Program-made: the position numbers and the translations under genes
Part shown: piece after piece, positions 1 to 6,456 of the stretch
How the letters are laid out: every line of letters starts with the position of its first letter
Numbering within the stretch: the first letter of the stretch is position 1
The notes under the pieces: model-generated
The model's input: only the letters and a program-made list of their open reading frames with translations
Databases searched by the model: none
What the model was told of the DNA's origin: nothing
NCBI GenBank assembly: GCA_003693905.1
Contig: RFLL01000427.1
Coordinates: 1-6,534, forward strand
Direction: 5' to 3'
DNA from: Alphaproteobacteria bacterium
GTDB taxonomy: Bacteria > Pseudomonadota > Alphaproteobacteria > Kiloniellales > J153
DNA: 6,534 nucleotides

Positions 1-875
1 ATCCAGGCCTCGGGATCGGCAAAAAGAGCGCGCAGAAGACGCAGCGTCAGGGCGTGTCCGGTCCGGATCCCGCGCACCGCGGCCAGCAGCGGGCCGCCTG
101 CCAGATAGAGATCACCAACGAGATCGAGGACCTTGTGACGAACGAACTCGTTATGGTAGCGCAGGCCGCCTTCGTTCAGCACGCTCTCACCGTTGATGAC
201 CACAGCGTTGTCCAACGAGCCGCCGCGGGCCAGTCCCATGCGCCGAAGCTGATCGACCTCGTGCAGGAAACCGAACGTGCGCGCCCGGGCGATTTCGCGC
301 TTGTAGACGCTTTGCGTCACGTCGACCGTCCATTCCTGACGGGCGATCAGGGGAGTGTCGTATTCGATCTCGAAGGTAATCGAAAGCCGCCGCGCCGGGG
401 CAACGGAGATGGTCCGCTCCGCATCCACGACGGCAACTTCCTTGATCACTTCGACGACCCGTCGCGGTGCATTCTGGTTCACGGCGCCGGCGCATTCCAG
501 CAGGAACACGAACGGCGCGGCGCTGCCGTCCATGATCGGAACCTCGGGGCCGTTGAGTTCGGCGATCACGTTGTCGATTCCGCACCCGGCCAAGGCCGAC
601 ATCAGATGCTCGATGGTCGTGATGCGTTCACCATCAGGGCCGGCCAGAGTGGCGCACAGCGGTGTTTCCACCGCGTTGTCCCAGCGGGCCGGGACTTCCC
701 ACGCGCCGCCGCGCAGATCGCTGCGGCGAAACACGATGCCGGTATCCGGATCGGCCGGGTGCAGGGTCAGATTGACCTTGCGGCCGCAATGCAGACCGAT
801 GCCCGAACAGTAAATGGAGTTTTTCAGGGTGCGCTGTGGCACGAAGCGTCTGTGAGTCCCCCGATGACCTGACAT
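1..875 (-). CDS. lpxC: UDP-3-O-acyl-N-acetylglucosamine deacetylase (lipid A synthesis), 3' end cut off
   Basis: Zinc amidohydrolase that removes the acetyl group from UDP-3-O-acyl-GlcNAc, the committed step of lipid A synthesis, in the cytoplasm. 291 residues are readable before the left edge; E. coli LpxC has 305, so only a short tail is missing. Signatures: QRTLKNSIYCSGIGLHCGRK at 14-33; TIEHLMSALAG at 87-97 with catalytic Glu89 and zinc ligand His90; ELNGPEVPIMDGSAAPFV at 106-123; RARTFGF; NEFVRHKVLDLVGDLY at 242-257 with zinc ligands His247 and Asp251; GHALTL at 273-278 with catalytic His274. I chose the ATG at 875, which adds about 11 residues before the usual QRTLK start. A GTG at 842 would give MPQRTLK, closer to E. 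coli length. Neither has a good Shine-Dalgarno; the 25 nt before the ATG are A-rich. It is probably transcribed separately from ftsZ. Confidence 0.96.
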   Translation of the reverse strand, partial: MSGHRGTHRRFVPQRTLKNSIYCSGIGLHCGRKVNLTLHPADPDTGIVFRRSDLRGGAWEVPARWDNAVETPLCATLAGPDGERITTIEHLMSALAGCGIDNVIAELNGPEVPIMDGSAAPFVFLLECAGAVNQNAPRRVVEVIKEVAVVDAERTISVAPARRLSITFEIEYDTPLIARQEWTVDVTQSVYKREIARARTFGFLHEVDQLRRMGLARGGSLDNAVVINGESVLNEGGLRYHNEFVRHKVLDLVGDLYLAGGPLLAAVRGIRTGHALTLRLLRALFADPEAW

Positions 876-1094
876 CGTTTTTGTCTTTCGTCTTTCTCTT
901 CCGCGGCCCGTTCGTTGGCGGCCTGTTTTTCTGGTGCCCGTCTGCACTCTTCATGCGTTCGGGCCGTGCATTCGCGATCGGATGCGGTCGCTTCCGGCAC
1001 CGCCGGCCCGAAGGGGGAACGCATGTGCTTCAGGAGCATGAGGACCGCCGACCCGGATCGTCGGCACCCGATCCTGAAAAGTTACACTCGTGAA

Positions 1095-1113
1095 CCGTTG
1101 GCCCCCCCAACGG
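1095..1113. repeat. 7-bp inverted repeat in the lpxC upstream region
   Basis: CCGTTGG (1095-1101) and CCAACGG (1107-1113) are perfect complements around a loop of five C on the plus strand (five G on the minus strand). It lacks a U-rich tail in either direction, so it is not a terminator. Just downstream on the minus strand, two further six-base pairs overlap: GGATCG/CGATCC (1055-1060, 1069-1074) and GCCGAC/GTCGGC (1047-1052, 1060-1065). They cannot both form. They may be a structured leader or simply GC-rich chance. Confidence 0.4.
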
Positions 1114-1138
1114 CGAATGCCGCATGGAAAACGGCCGC

Positions 1139-1182
1139 AAAGAAAACGACCTCGGAAGAACCTAGTGCGTTCTTCCGAGGTC
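1139..1182 (-). terminator. Rho-independent terminator after ftsZ
   Basis: A perfect 14-bp inverted repeat, GACCTCGGAAGAAC at 1148-1161 and GTTCTTCCGAGGTC at 1169-1182, encloses a 7-nt loop. Reading the minus strand, the stem is followed at once by GTTTTCTTT (1147-1139), the U-rich tail expected of an intrinsic terminator. On the plus strand the stem is followed by TTCAAATC, a poorer tail, so the orientation serves ftsZ. It lies about 110 nt after the ftsZ stop and separates the murB-ftsZ transcript from lpxC. Confidence 0.88.
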
Positions 1183-1196
1183 TTCAAATCAACCTT

Positions 1197-1222
1197 TGTT
1201 ACAGTATGTTACGGTCTCTTAC
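1197..1222. promoter_or_regulatory. Three 10-bp-phased GTAAC/GTTAC direct repeats
   Basis: On the plus strand TGTTAC occurs at 1197 and 1207, and a one-mismatch copy TCTTAC at 1217, each exactly 10 bp apart. Read on the gene strand this is GTAAG-N5-GTAAC-N5-GTAAC. One-turn spacing of such half-sites is the layout used by OmpR/PhoB-family response regulators (for example the CpxR GTAAA-N5-GTAAA pattern in enterics). It stands in a locally AT-richer stretch between the ftsZ stop and its terminator. Function is inferred only; chance, or the 3' end of the ftsZ mRNA, could explain it. Confidence 0.3.
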
Positions 1223-1290
1223 CGGTTTCTTTCCAGGGTTGGTTTCCGCTTTGTTATCAGGGCCATCAGGCTCGCGTGCCGCCCTCGGGC

Positions 1291-3156
1291 TCAGTTGGCC
1301 TGACGGCGCAGGAATGCCGGGATGTCGAGGAACTCGTCCTCGCTCGGCTGCGGGGCCGGATGGGCCCGTTCGGCCGGATCGAGCCCGCTCAGACGGGGCT
1401 GCCCGGAAGGGGCGGCGGCCGGTTGCGAGACGGGCTGCGATTTTGCGCCCTGATGGTCGATCCTGGGCTCGGCCCGGACCTCGCGCGCGACCACGCCCGG
1501 TCCGCCACCGCCCAGAACCTCGCTGACCCGGGCGAACAGACGCTGGGCCTTCTTGCGGTCGAAGCCGCTTTGGCTCCGGGTCTGGTCCCGGGCCTGATCC
1601 CGGCTCTGACGCGGGCCTGCGGTATGGTGTGGGGCGCGGGAACCGTTGGCCAGGGCAGCCGCGGCAAACGGGTCCGGCTCGCCCTGCGGTGCCGCCGGTG
1701 CCGTTGCCGATGGGTCGACGTCCGGTGCCACCGGTGGCGGGGCGATGAAGGCGTCGTCGCTCTGCGTCCGGCTGTCGCCCATGGTTTCGCTAGTGCGGGC
1801 CTCCGCCCCCGATTCGCGGCGTGCGGCGGCGCGTGAATAGGCGAACAGACGATTGGCCGCCGGAGTCGGGGTCTCGAACAGGTCACCGGTCCCGGCCGCG
1901 GCGGTTTCGGTTTCGGCCCCGGTTCGAGCCTCGGTTCGAGCCTCGGTTTCGGTTTCGATGTCCGCGGCGGCGGCTTCGACGTGTGCCTGCAACGTCTCGA
2001 TCGCGGCCGGTTCGGCCATCGTGATCTCGTCGTCGCGAGCCTGGACGACGACGTTGCCGCGCACCGTCGGCTGTGCCATCGCTTCGGAAGCGGTGGGACG
2101 GGGCTCTGCCATGGTCCCGGTCGCGCGCATGCCGCGGCCGATGCCGGCGACAACGCTGAGCGGGGCCGGGCGCGGCGCTTCGGCAGCATTGGCATCGATG
2201 CCGGTGGCCACCACCGAGACCCGCATCCGTCCCTCCAGGCTCTGGTCGAAGGTCGAGCCGAAGATGATGTTGGCGTCGGGATCGACCTCGTCGCGAATCC
2301 GGTTGGCCGCCTCGTCGACCTCGAACAGCGTCAGATCCATGCCGCCGGTGATGTTGATGAGCACGCCGCGCGCGCCCTTCATCGACACCTCGTCGAGCAG
2401 CGGGTTGGAGATGGCGGCCTCGGCAGCGGCCAGGGCGCGATTGTCGCCTTCCGCCTCGCCGGTCCCCATCATCGCCTTGCCCATCTCGGTCATGACCGAA
2501 CGGATGTCGGCGAAGTCGAGGTTGATGAGGCCGGGCATGACCATCAGGTCGGTGACCCCGCGCACACCCGAACGCAGCACATCGTCGGCCATTCTGAAGG
2601 CGTCGGCGAAGGTTGTCTTTTCGTTGGCGACCCGGAACAGGTTCTGGTTCGGGATGACGATCAGGGTGTCGACGTACTGCGTCATCTCGGTGATACCGGT
2701 CTCGGCCATGCGCATCCGGTGCACGCCCTCGAAGTGGAACGGCTTGGTCACCACGCCGACGGTGAGAATGCCGGCTTCGCGCGCGGCCCGGGCGATGACC
2801 GGCGCCGCCCCGGTGCCGGTGCCGCCGCCCATGCCGGCGGTGATGAACACCATGTTGGTGCCGTCGAGCTCGGCGAGAATCTCGTCGAGCGATTCCTCGG
2901 CGGCGGCGCGTCCGATATCGGGTCGTGCCCCGGCACCCAGCCCCTGGGTGATGTTGCGCCCGATCTGGATCGCCCGCTGACACAGCGACTGTCCCATCGC
3001 CTGGGCGTCGGTGTTGGCAATGACGAAGTCCACACCTTCCAGGCCGGACTGAATCATGTTGTTGACAGCGTTGCCGCCGGCACCGCCGACCCCGATCACC
3101 GTGATACGCGGTGCCAGATTGGTCTCCGTTTTCGGTACGCTCAGTTTCAAGGTCAT
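1291..3156 (-). CDS. ftsZ: Cell division protein FtsZ (tubulin-like GTPase)
   Basis: GTP-dependent polymer-forming protein that builds the division ring. The product is 621 residues, longer than the roughly 380 of E. coli FtsZ, with the excess in the C-terminal linker. The GTPase domain spans about 15-320: nucleotide loop [15 protein letters not shown] at 20-34, tubulin signature GGGTGTG at 110-116, [15 protein letters not shown] at 169-183, and the T7 catalytic loop GLINLDFAD at 209-217 with Asn212, Asp214 and Asp217. A low-complexity, Ala/Thr/Glu/Arg/Pro-rich linker runs from about 322 to 604. The conserved tail [16 protein letters not shown] (606-621) is the peptide that binds FtsA and other partners. 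The ATG at 3156 is chosen because of GGAGGAGG just before it and because [11 protein letters not shown] resembles known alphaproteobacterial N-termini; a TTG eight codons upstream has no such support. The gene ends before a strong terminator. Confidence 0.98.
   Translation of the reverse strand: MTLKLSVPKTETNLAPRITVIGVGGAGGNAVNNMIQSGLEGVDFVIANTDAQAMGQSLCQRAIQIGRNITQGLGAGARPDIGRAAAEESLDEILAELDGTNMVFITAGMGGGTGTGAAPVIARAAREAGILTVGVVTKPFHFEGVHRMRMAETGITEMTQYVDTLIVIPNQNLFRVANEKTTFADAFRMADDVLRSGVRGVTDLMVMPGLINLDFADIRSVMTEMGKAMMGTGEAEGDNRALAAAEAAISNPLLDEVSMKGARGVLINITGGMDLTLFEVDEAANRIRDEVDPDANIIFGSTFDQSLEGRMRVSVVATGIDANAAEAPRPAPLSVVAGIGRGMRATGTMAEPRPTASEAMAQPTVRGNVVVQARDDEITMAEPAAIETLQAHVEAAAADIETETEARTEARTGAETETAAAGTGDLFETPTPAANRLFAYSRAAARRESGAEARTSETMGDSRTQSDDAFIAPPPVAPDVDPSATAPAAPQGEPDPFAAAALANGSRAPHHTAGPRQSRDQARDQTRSQSGFDRKKAQRLFARVSEVLGGGGPGVVAREVRAEPRIDHQGAKSQPVSQPAAAPSGQPRLSGLDPAERAHPAPQPSEDEFLDIPAFLRRQAN
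1903..1956 (-). repeat. Short Glu/Thr/Arg tandem repeats in the FtsZ linker
   Basis: These 54 bases encode FtsZ residues 401-418, with the pattern [18 protein letters not shown]. The core is two identical 12-bp units GAGGCTCGAACC, flanked on both sides by doubled GAAACC units. Because the DNA units are identical, unlike those in ftsA, slippage-type expansion is likely. All units are multiples of three, so copy changes would alter linker length and charge without shifting the frame. Confidence 0.75.
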
Positions 3157-3273
3157 GACCTCCTCCAATGCCCCCGTCAATCAGTCATGGCTGCCACGGC
3201 TGGTTGGGCGTTGTCCCGATGCGGCCGGGACGTCCGTTCGTGCGCGCCTCGATCAAGAAGGTGCGGCTTTCTC
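3157..3273 (-). promoter_or_regulatory. ftsA-ftsZ spacer with strong ftsZ ribosome binding site
   Basis: This 117-nt spacer is the only sizeable gap between ftsQ, ftsA and ftsZ. Its clear element is GGAGGAGG at 3166-3159, directly ahead of the ATG at 3156; counting the first GGAGG the spacing is 5 nt, a strong site that fixes the ftsZ start. A small inverted repeat GTCCCG / CGGGAC (3213-3218 and 3226-3231, 7-nt loop) could form a hairpin in the ftsZ leader. An SD-like AGGAGA sits right at the ftsA stop but has no nearby ATG. I see no convincing -35/-10 pair, and no TTAA-N7-TTAA CtrA-type site. A private ftsZ promoter here is possible by analogy with other alphaproteobacteria but is not shown. 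Confidence 0.6.
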
Positions 3274-4632
3274 CTAAAAATGTTCACGCAGCCAGTGTCC
3301 GAAGCGGCCGATCAGGCCGTTCGGATCGGCGATGTGGATCGGCGCCGCGTGCTGCGGTGCGATCCTGTCTTCGGTGATGGCGTGCAGCAGCAGGCCGGCG
3401 CAGGTTGCATAGGCCGGGCCGGCGGTCGCTTCGGCCAGGCCGGTGACGTGCAGCGGACGGCCGATGCGGACCTGCTTGTCAAGGATCAGGCCGGCCAGCT
3501 CCATCGTCCCCGGAATCTGGCAGGCGCCGCCGGTGAGGACGACGCGGCGCCCGGCCAGCTTGGCGTAGCCGGCCGCTTCCAGGTGCGAGCGGACCAGTTC
3601 CAGAGTCTCTTCCAGGCGCGGCTGAATGATGCCGATCAGCAGCGAGCGCGGAACCTGGCGCAGGCCGCGCGCCTCGTCCTCGCCGACCTGGGGAACGTCG
3701 ATCATTTCGCGTTCGTCGCTGCCGGTGGCCATGGCATGGCCGTACAGCGTCTTGATGCGCTCGGCGTGGGCGACCGGCGTCGACAGCCCGCGGGCGATGT
3801 CGCGGGTCACATGATCGCCGCCGACCGGCACGACGTCGGTGAACAGAACCGCGCCTTCGCCGAACACGGCGATAGTCGTGGTGCCGCCGCCCATGTCGAC
3901 CACGGTCACCCCCAGTTCCAGCTCGTCGTCGACCAGGGCCGCCAGGCCCGAGGCATAGGGCGAGACGACGAAGCCGTCGACGTCGAGGTGACAGCGTTGT
4001 ACCGCCGTGGTCAGGTTGCGCACGGCGCTGGTCGCGGCGGTGACGAAATGGATGTGCACGCCCAGATGGTCGCCGCACAGCCCGCGCGGATCGCGCACGC
4101 CGCGGGCGCCGTCGATGCGATATCCGACCGGAATGGCATGGATGACCTGGCGCCCCGCTTCGTCGTGGCCGCCCCCGGCATATCCGTTCTTGCCGTGCTC
4201 GTTCGAACCGTGCCCGTTCTGACCCGACCCGTTGCTGCCGTGGCCGGCGGCCGTGCGCGCCTGATCAGCGTAGTCGAAGGCCCGGCGCAGATCGGCATCG
4301 CCGATTTCATGACCGTTGATCTCGACTTCGACGCCGATCAGACGCGAGGCCGGCCGTCCTCCCGACAGGTTGACGACGACACGTTCGATGGTTTCGCCGG
4401 CCATCTGTTCGGCGGCGTGCACCGCGTTGCGGATCGAGGCTTCCAGCGCCGCCATGTTGACGACGATGCCGTTGCGCAGGCCGCGGCTGGCCTGCTGTCC
4501 GATGCCGACGATCCGCGGCGCCTTGTCCGGTTCGGCGCGGGCGATGAAGCAGCACACCTTCGAGCATCCGATGTCGAGCGCGGCGACGATGCCGCTGCCG
4601 GTCCTGGTCAGACTCTTTCCCAACTTCATCAT
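3274..4632 (-). CDS. ftsA: Cell division protein FtsA (actin-like membrane tether of FtsZ)
   Basis: Actin-fold ATPase that anchors FtsZ filaments to the inner membrane and recruits later divisome proteins. The 452-residue product shows the phosphate-1 loop ALDIGCSKVCCFIA at 18-31, the phosphate-2 loop VVDMGGGTTTIAVF at 244-257, the adenosine loop VVLTGGACQIPG at 364-375, and a C-terminal amphipathic membrane-targeting helix GLIGRFGHWLREHF at 439-452. The 1C region (about 90-180) is present but interrupted at about 127-160 by a Gly/Asn/His/Ser-rich insertion where E. coli FtsA has a short loop. Two ATG codons stand in tandem (4632 and 4629); either may be used, with GGACGGA as a modest Shine-Dalgarno about 7 nt upstream. 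It lies 28 nt after ftsQ and 117 nt before ftsZ. The open frame runs further upstream into ftsQ, but those residues do not resemble FtsA. Confidence 0.96.
   Translation of the reverse strand: MMKLGKSLTRTGSGIVAALDIGCSKVCCFIARAEPDKAPRIVGIGQQASRGLRNGIVVNMAALEASIRNAVHAAEQMAGETIERVVVNLSGGRPASRLIGVEVEINGHEIGDADLRRAFDYADQARTAAGHGSNGSGQNGHGSNEHGKNGYAGGGHDEAGRQVIHAIPVGYRIDGARGVRDPRGLCGDHLGVHIHFVTAATSAVRNLTTAVQRCHLDVDGFVVSPYASGLAALVDDELELGVTVVDMGGGTTTIAVFGEGAVLFTDVVPVGGDHVTRDIARGLSTPVAHAERIKTLYGHAMATGSDEREMIDVPQVGEDEARGLRQVPRSLLIGIIQPRLEETLELVRSHLEAAGYAKLAGRRVVLTGGACQIPGTMELAGLILDKQVRIGRPLHVTGLAEATAGPAYATCAGLLLHAITEDRIAPQHAAPIHIADPNGLIGRFGHWLREHF
4186..4245 (-). repeat. 10-residue tandem repeat inside the FtsA 1C insertion
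   Basis: Two consecutive 30-bp coding units encode GHGSNGSGQN (residues 130-139) and GHGSNEHGKN (140-149), followed by the glycine-rich GYAGGGHDE. The units agree at seven of ten residues, but the codons differ: glycine and serine codons change, including AGC against TCG for the same serine. So the DNA is less alike than the protein, which argues against a very recent duplication. The segment is low complexity and probably a flexible surface loop. Confidence 0.7.
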
Positions 4633-4660
4633 GCGTGCGGTCCGTCCATCATGATGCGAC

Positions 4661-5530
4661 TCAGGTCTCCTTGCCGGTGTCGTTCCGGCGCAGTTTCGCC
4701 CCCGGTGCGGTGCGCACGATGAGCCGGTCGGGCAGGCGCAGGTCGATGGTGATGACATCGCGCGCCAGAATCGCGTGCTCGCGCTCGATACGGGCGAGCT
4801 CGGTCCAGGCGCGGGCCGGGTCGTCTTCGGGCAGGCGCACCGAAACCCCGCCTTCGAGCTGCACGTCCCACCGCCGCGCGCGCATGCGCACGGCGGCGAT
4901 GACGCGCCGGCGCAGGTCGGGCTCGCTGTCGAGCATGGCAATGAGGGCGCGGGCGTCGGCCGGGGCGTCCTTGCCGACCACCAGCGGCAGGTCGGCGAAC
5001 GCTTCGGCCCGGGCTCCGGGGATGACGGCGCCGTCCTCGTCGATCACCGCGAGACGGCCCCGGTACTGCCACACGGCCAGCGGCCGGCGCTCGACGAGGC
5101 GCACAAACACGGTATCGGGCAGGCGCCGTTCGACAGTGGCCCGGCGCACCCAGGGCAGCGCCTCCAGGCGGCGGCGCGCGGCGTGGGGGTCGAGCGCCAG
5201 GATCGGCGTATCGCGGGCGACGCCGAGCGACTCGAGGATGGCGCTGCGGGCAGTCCGGCGGCGCCCTTCGACAAGCACGTCCTCGACCTTCAGGCCGGCG
5301 CGGGCGGTGGCCTCGAGGGCGGCCCGGCCGGTGCTTTCGATCTGCTGTGCGAACCAGCCGTTGACGGTCAGCCAGGCTGCCGTGGCGACGATGCCGGCCG
5401 TGCCTGCACCGGCGGCGACGATGGCGCGCCGGCGCCGATCGACGGCGTACCGGGTGCCGCGGCGGCGCCGGGGCGTGCGCCGCGCCCTGTGTTTCGATGT
5501 CTTTGATGTCACAGCGAAGAGGAATCGCAT
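4661..5530 (-). CDS. ftsQ: Cell division protein FtsQ (POTRA-domain divisome protein)
   Basis: Bitopic inner-membrane protein that links early and late divisome components, in the family acting through FtsB/FtsL. The 289-residue product shows a very basic cytoplasmic head (residues 10-35, many Arg), one transmembrane segment at about 36-56 ([19 protein letters not shown]), a POTRA domain at about 80-148 beginning [10 protein letters not shown] and ending with [17 protein letters not shown], then the periplasmic beta domain. The pattern P-W-V-x-x-A-x-V-x-R-x-x-P is the recognisable FtsQ core. Start choice is uncertain: the first ATG (5530) has GTGGA about 10 nt upstream and overlaps ddl by 22 nt. 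A GTG at 5512 would make a neat GTGA overlap with the ddl stop but lacks a Shine-Dalgarno, and a GTG at 5557 is also open. Translation is probably coupled to ddl. Confidence 0.92.
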   Translation of the reverse strand: MRFLFAVTSKTSKHRARRTPRRRRGTRYAVDRRRRAIVAAGAGTAGIVATAAWLTVNGWFAQQIESTGRAALEATARAGLKVEDVLVEGRRRTARSAILESLGVARDTPILALDPHAARRRLEALPWVRRATVERRLPDTVFVRLVERRPLAVWQYRGRLAVIDEDGAVIPGARAEAFADLPLVVGKDAPADARALIAMLDSEPDLRRRVIAAVRMRARRWDVQLEGGVSVRLPEDDPARAWTELARIEREHAILARDVITIDLRLPDRLIVRTAPGAKLRRNDTGKET

Positions 5531-6456
5531 GTCGCGTTTTCCACCATCCACGAACACAACTCGACGAACGACAGGCCGACATGCGCGGCCTGTTCCGGCA
5601 CCAGGCTGAGCGGCGTCATGCCGGGCTGGGTGTTGATCTCCAGGAAGTACAGACGCTCGCGCACCGGATCGCCTTCGACGGCGCCGGTATCGTCGTAGCG
5701 GAAGTCGGACCGGGTCACGCCGCGGCAGCCAAGCGCCCGGTGGGCGGCCACCGCGGCCGCCATCGCCGCTTCGGCCACTTGCGCCGGCACCGGTGCCGGG
5801 ATCAGGTGCTCGGCACGGCCGTCGGTGTACTTCGACTGATAATCATAGAACCCTTCGCGGGGGCGGATCTCGGTCACGGCCAGCGCCCGCGCCCCCATCA
5901 CGCCGACGGTCAGTTCACGTCCGGGGATGAATTTCTCGACCAGGACCTTGGTCCCGAAGCGCCATCCCCGGGCATCGAGCGGCGGCGTGTTGTCGCCTTC
6001 GCGTACGATATGGACCCCGACGCTGGAGCCTTCGTGCACCGGCTTGACGACATAGGGCCGCGCCATGACGTCGCCGGCCAGCACTTCCTCGACGGGCACT
6101 ACGCGGCCCTCCGGCGAGACGACGCCGGCGGCGGCGGCGATGCGCTTGGTCATCTGCTTGTCCATGGCCAGCGCCGAGGCGAGAACGCCGGAATGCGTAT
6201 AAGGCAGGCACAGCAGCTCGAGCAGACCCTGTACGCAGCCGTCCTCGCCCCAGCGTCCGTGCAGAGCGTTGAACACGACGTCCGGGACGGGATCGATCAG
6301 GGCACGCAGCAGCGCCGCGACATCGCCGCCGACCTCGATTTCGCGGACCTCGTATCCGGCCTCGCGCAGGGCCGCGGCACAGGCCCGCCCGGAGACCAGC
6401 GAAACCTCGCGTTCCGCCGACAGACCACCCATCAGGACTGCGACACGCCGGCTCAT
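5509..6456 (-). CDS. ddl: D-alanine--D-alanine ligase
   Basis: Cytoplasmic ATP-grasp enzyme that joins two D-Ala to make the dipeptide added by MurF to the peptidoglycan stem. The product is 315 residues, normal for the DdlB type. Visible signatures: [16 protein letters not shown] at 5-20, with Glu15 in the position that contacts the first D-Ala; HGRWGEDG at 66-73; [16 protein letters not shown] at 85-100; the ATP-grasp loop [11 protein letters not shown] at 138-148; the omega-loop motif FYDYQSKY at 203-210; and the metal ligands Asp251 (SDFRYDD), Glu273 and Asn275 ([14 protein letters not shown]). I chose the ATG at 6456 because it gives the usual N-terminus [11 protein letters not shown] and overlaps the murB stop; an upstream in-frame ATG at 6513 would add 19 unconserved residues inside murB. 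A purine run GGGGA lies about 8 nt upstream. The gene ends inside ftsQ. I see no sign of a D-Ala-D-Lac variant, but that was judged by eye only. Confidence 0.97.
   Translation of the reverse strand: MSRRVAVLMGGLSAEREVSLVSGRACAAALREAGYEVREIEVGGDVAALLRALIDPVPDVVFNALHGRWGEDGCVQGLLELLCLPYTHSGVLASALAMDKQMTKRIAAAAGVVSPEGRVVPVEEVLAGDVMARPYVVKPVHEGSSVGVHIVREGDNTPPLDARGWRFGTKVLVEKFIPGRELTVGVMGARALAVTEIRPREGFYDYQSKYTDGRAEHLIPAPVPAQVAEAAMAAAVAAHRALGCRGVTRSDFRYDDTGAVEGDPVRERLYFLEINTQPGMTPLSLVPEQAAHVGLSFVELCSWMVENATCDSSSL

Larger units (their letters stand above)
876..1290. other. 415-nt non-coding gap between ftsZ and lpxC
   Basis: I see no credible gene here. The half next to ftsZ holds the phased GTAAC repeats and the terminator. 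The half next to lpxC (876-1138) should hold the lpxC promoter and leader if the terminator works. No strong sigma-70 pair stands out; TTGGGG and TGTAAC separated by 18 nt on the minus strand (about 1112-1081) is a weak candidate I would not rely on. Several inverted repeats occur between 1047 and 1113. The last 25 nt before lpxC are A-rich and probably unstructured. Small open frames here use rare AGA and CGA codons and A/T third positions, unlike the neighbouring genes. Confidence 0.75.

Noticed and set aside
854..858. GANTC sites near lpxC (854-858), near the ftsQ stop (4658-4662) and elsewhere, as possible CcrM/GcrA control
   Set aside because: Such sites are scattered through the coding regions as well, with no enrichment at promoters that I can see, and CcrM control cannot be assumed in this group.
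54..872. 272-codon plus-strand frame over lpxC
   Set aside because: It is antisense to lpxC, whose motifs are all present on the minus strand.
824..1039. 71-codon minus-strand frame with a charged helical look (EKQAANERAAEEKDERQK), overlapping the lpxC start
   Set aside because: It uses AGA, CGA and many A-ending codons unlike the real genes, has no Shine-Dalgarno, and ends inside lpxC in another frame.
951..1187. 78-codon minus-strand frame
   Set aside because: It runs through the terminator stem and has no coding signature.
1090..1836. 248-codon plus-strand frame starting in the gap
   Set aside because: It crosses the terminator and the antisense of the ftsZ linker and has no family resemblance.
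1853..2980. 375-codon plus-strand frame
   Set aside because: It lies wholly antisense to ftsZ and is Ser/Arg/Ala-rich, a typical shadow of a GC-rich gene.
1883..2983. 366-codon minus-strand frame, highly Arg/His-rich
   Set aside because: It is the same strand as ftsZ in another frame; ftsZ itself is unmistakable there.
1981..4722. A 913-codon open frame on the plus strand, the longest in the window
   Set aside because: It is antisense to ftsZ, the ftsA-ftsZ spacer, ftsA and the ftsQ end. High GC at third codon positions removes stops from the opposite frame. The translation has no recognisable domain and crosses gene boundaries without structure.
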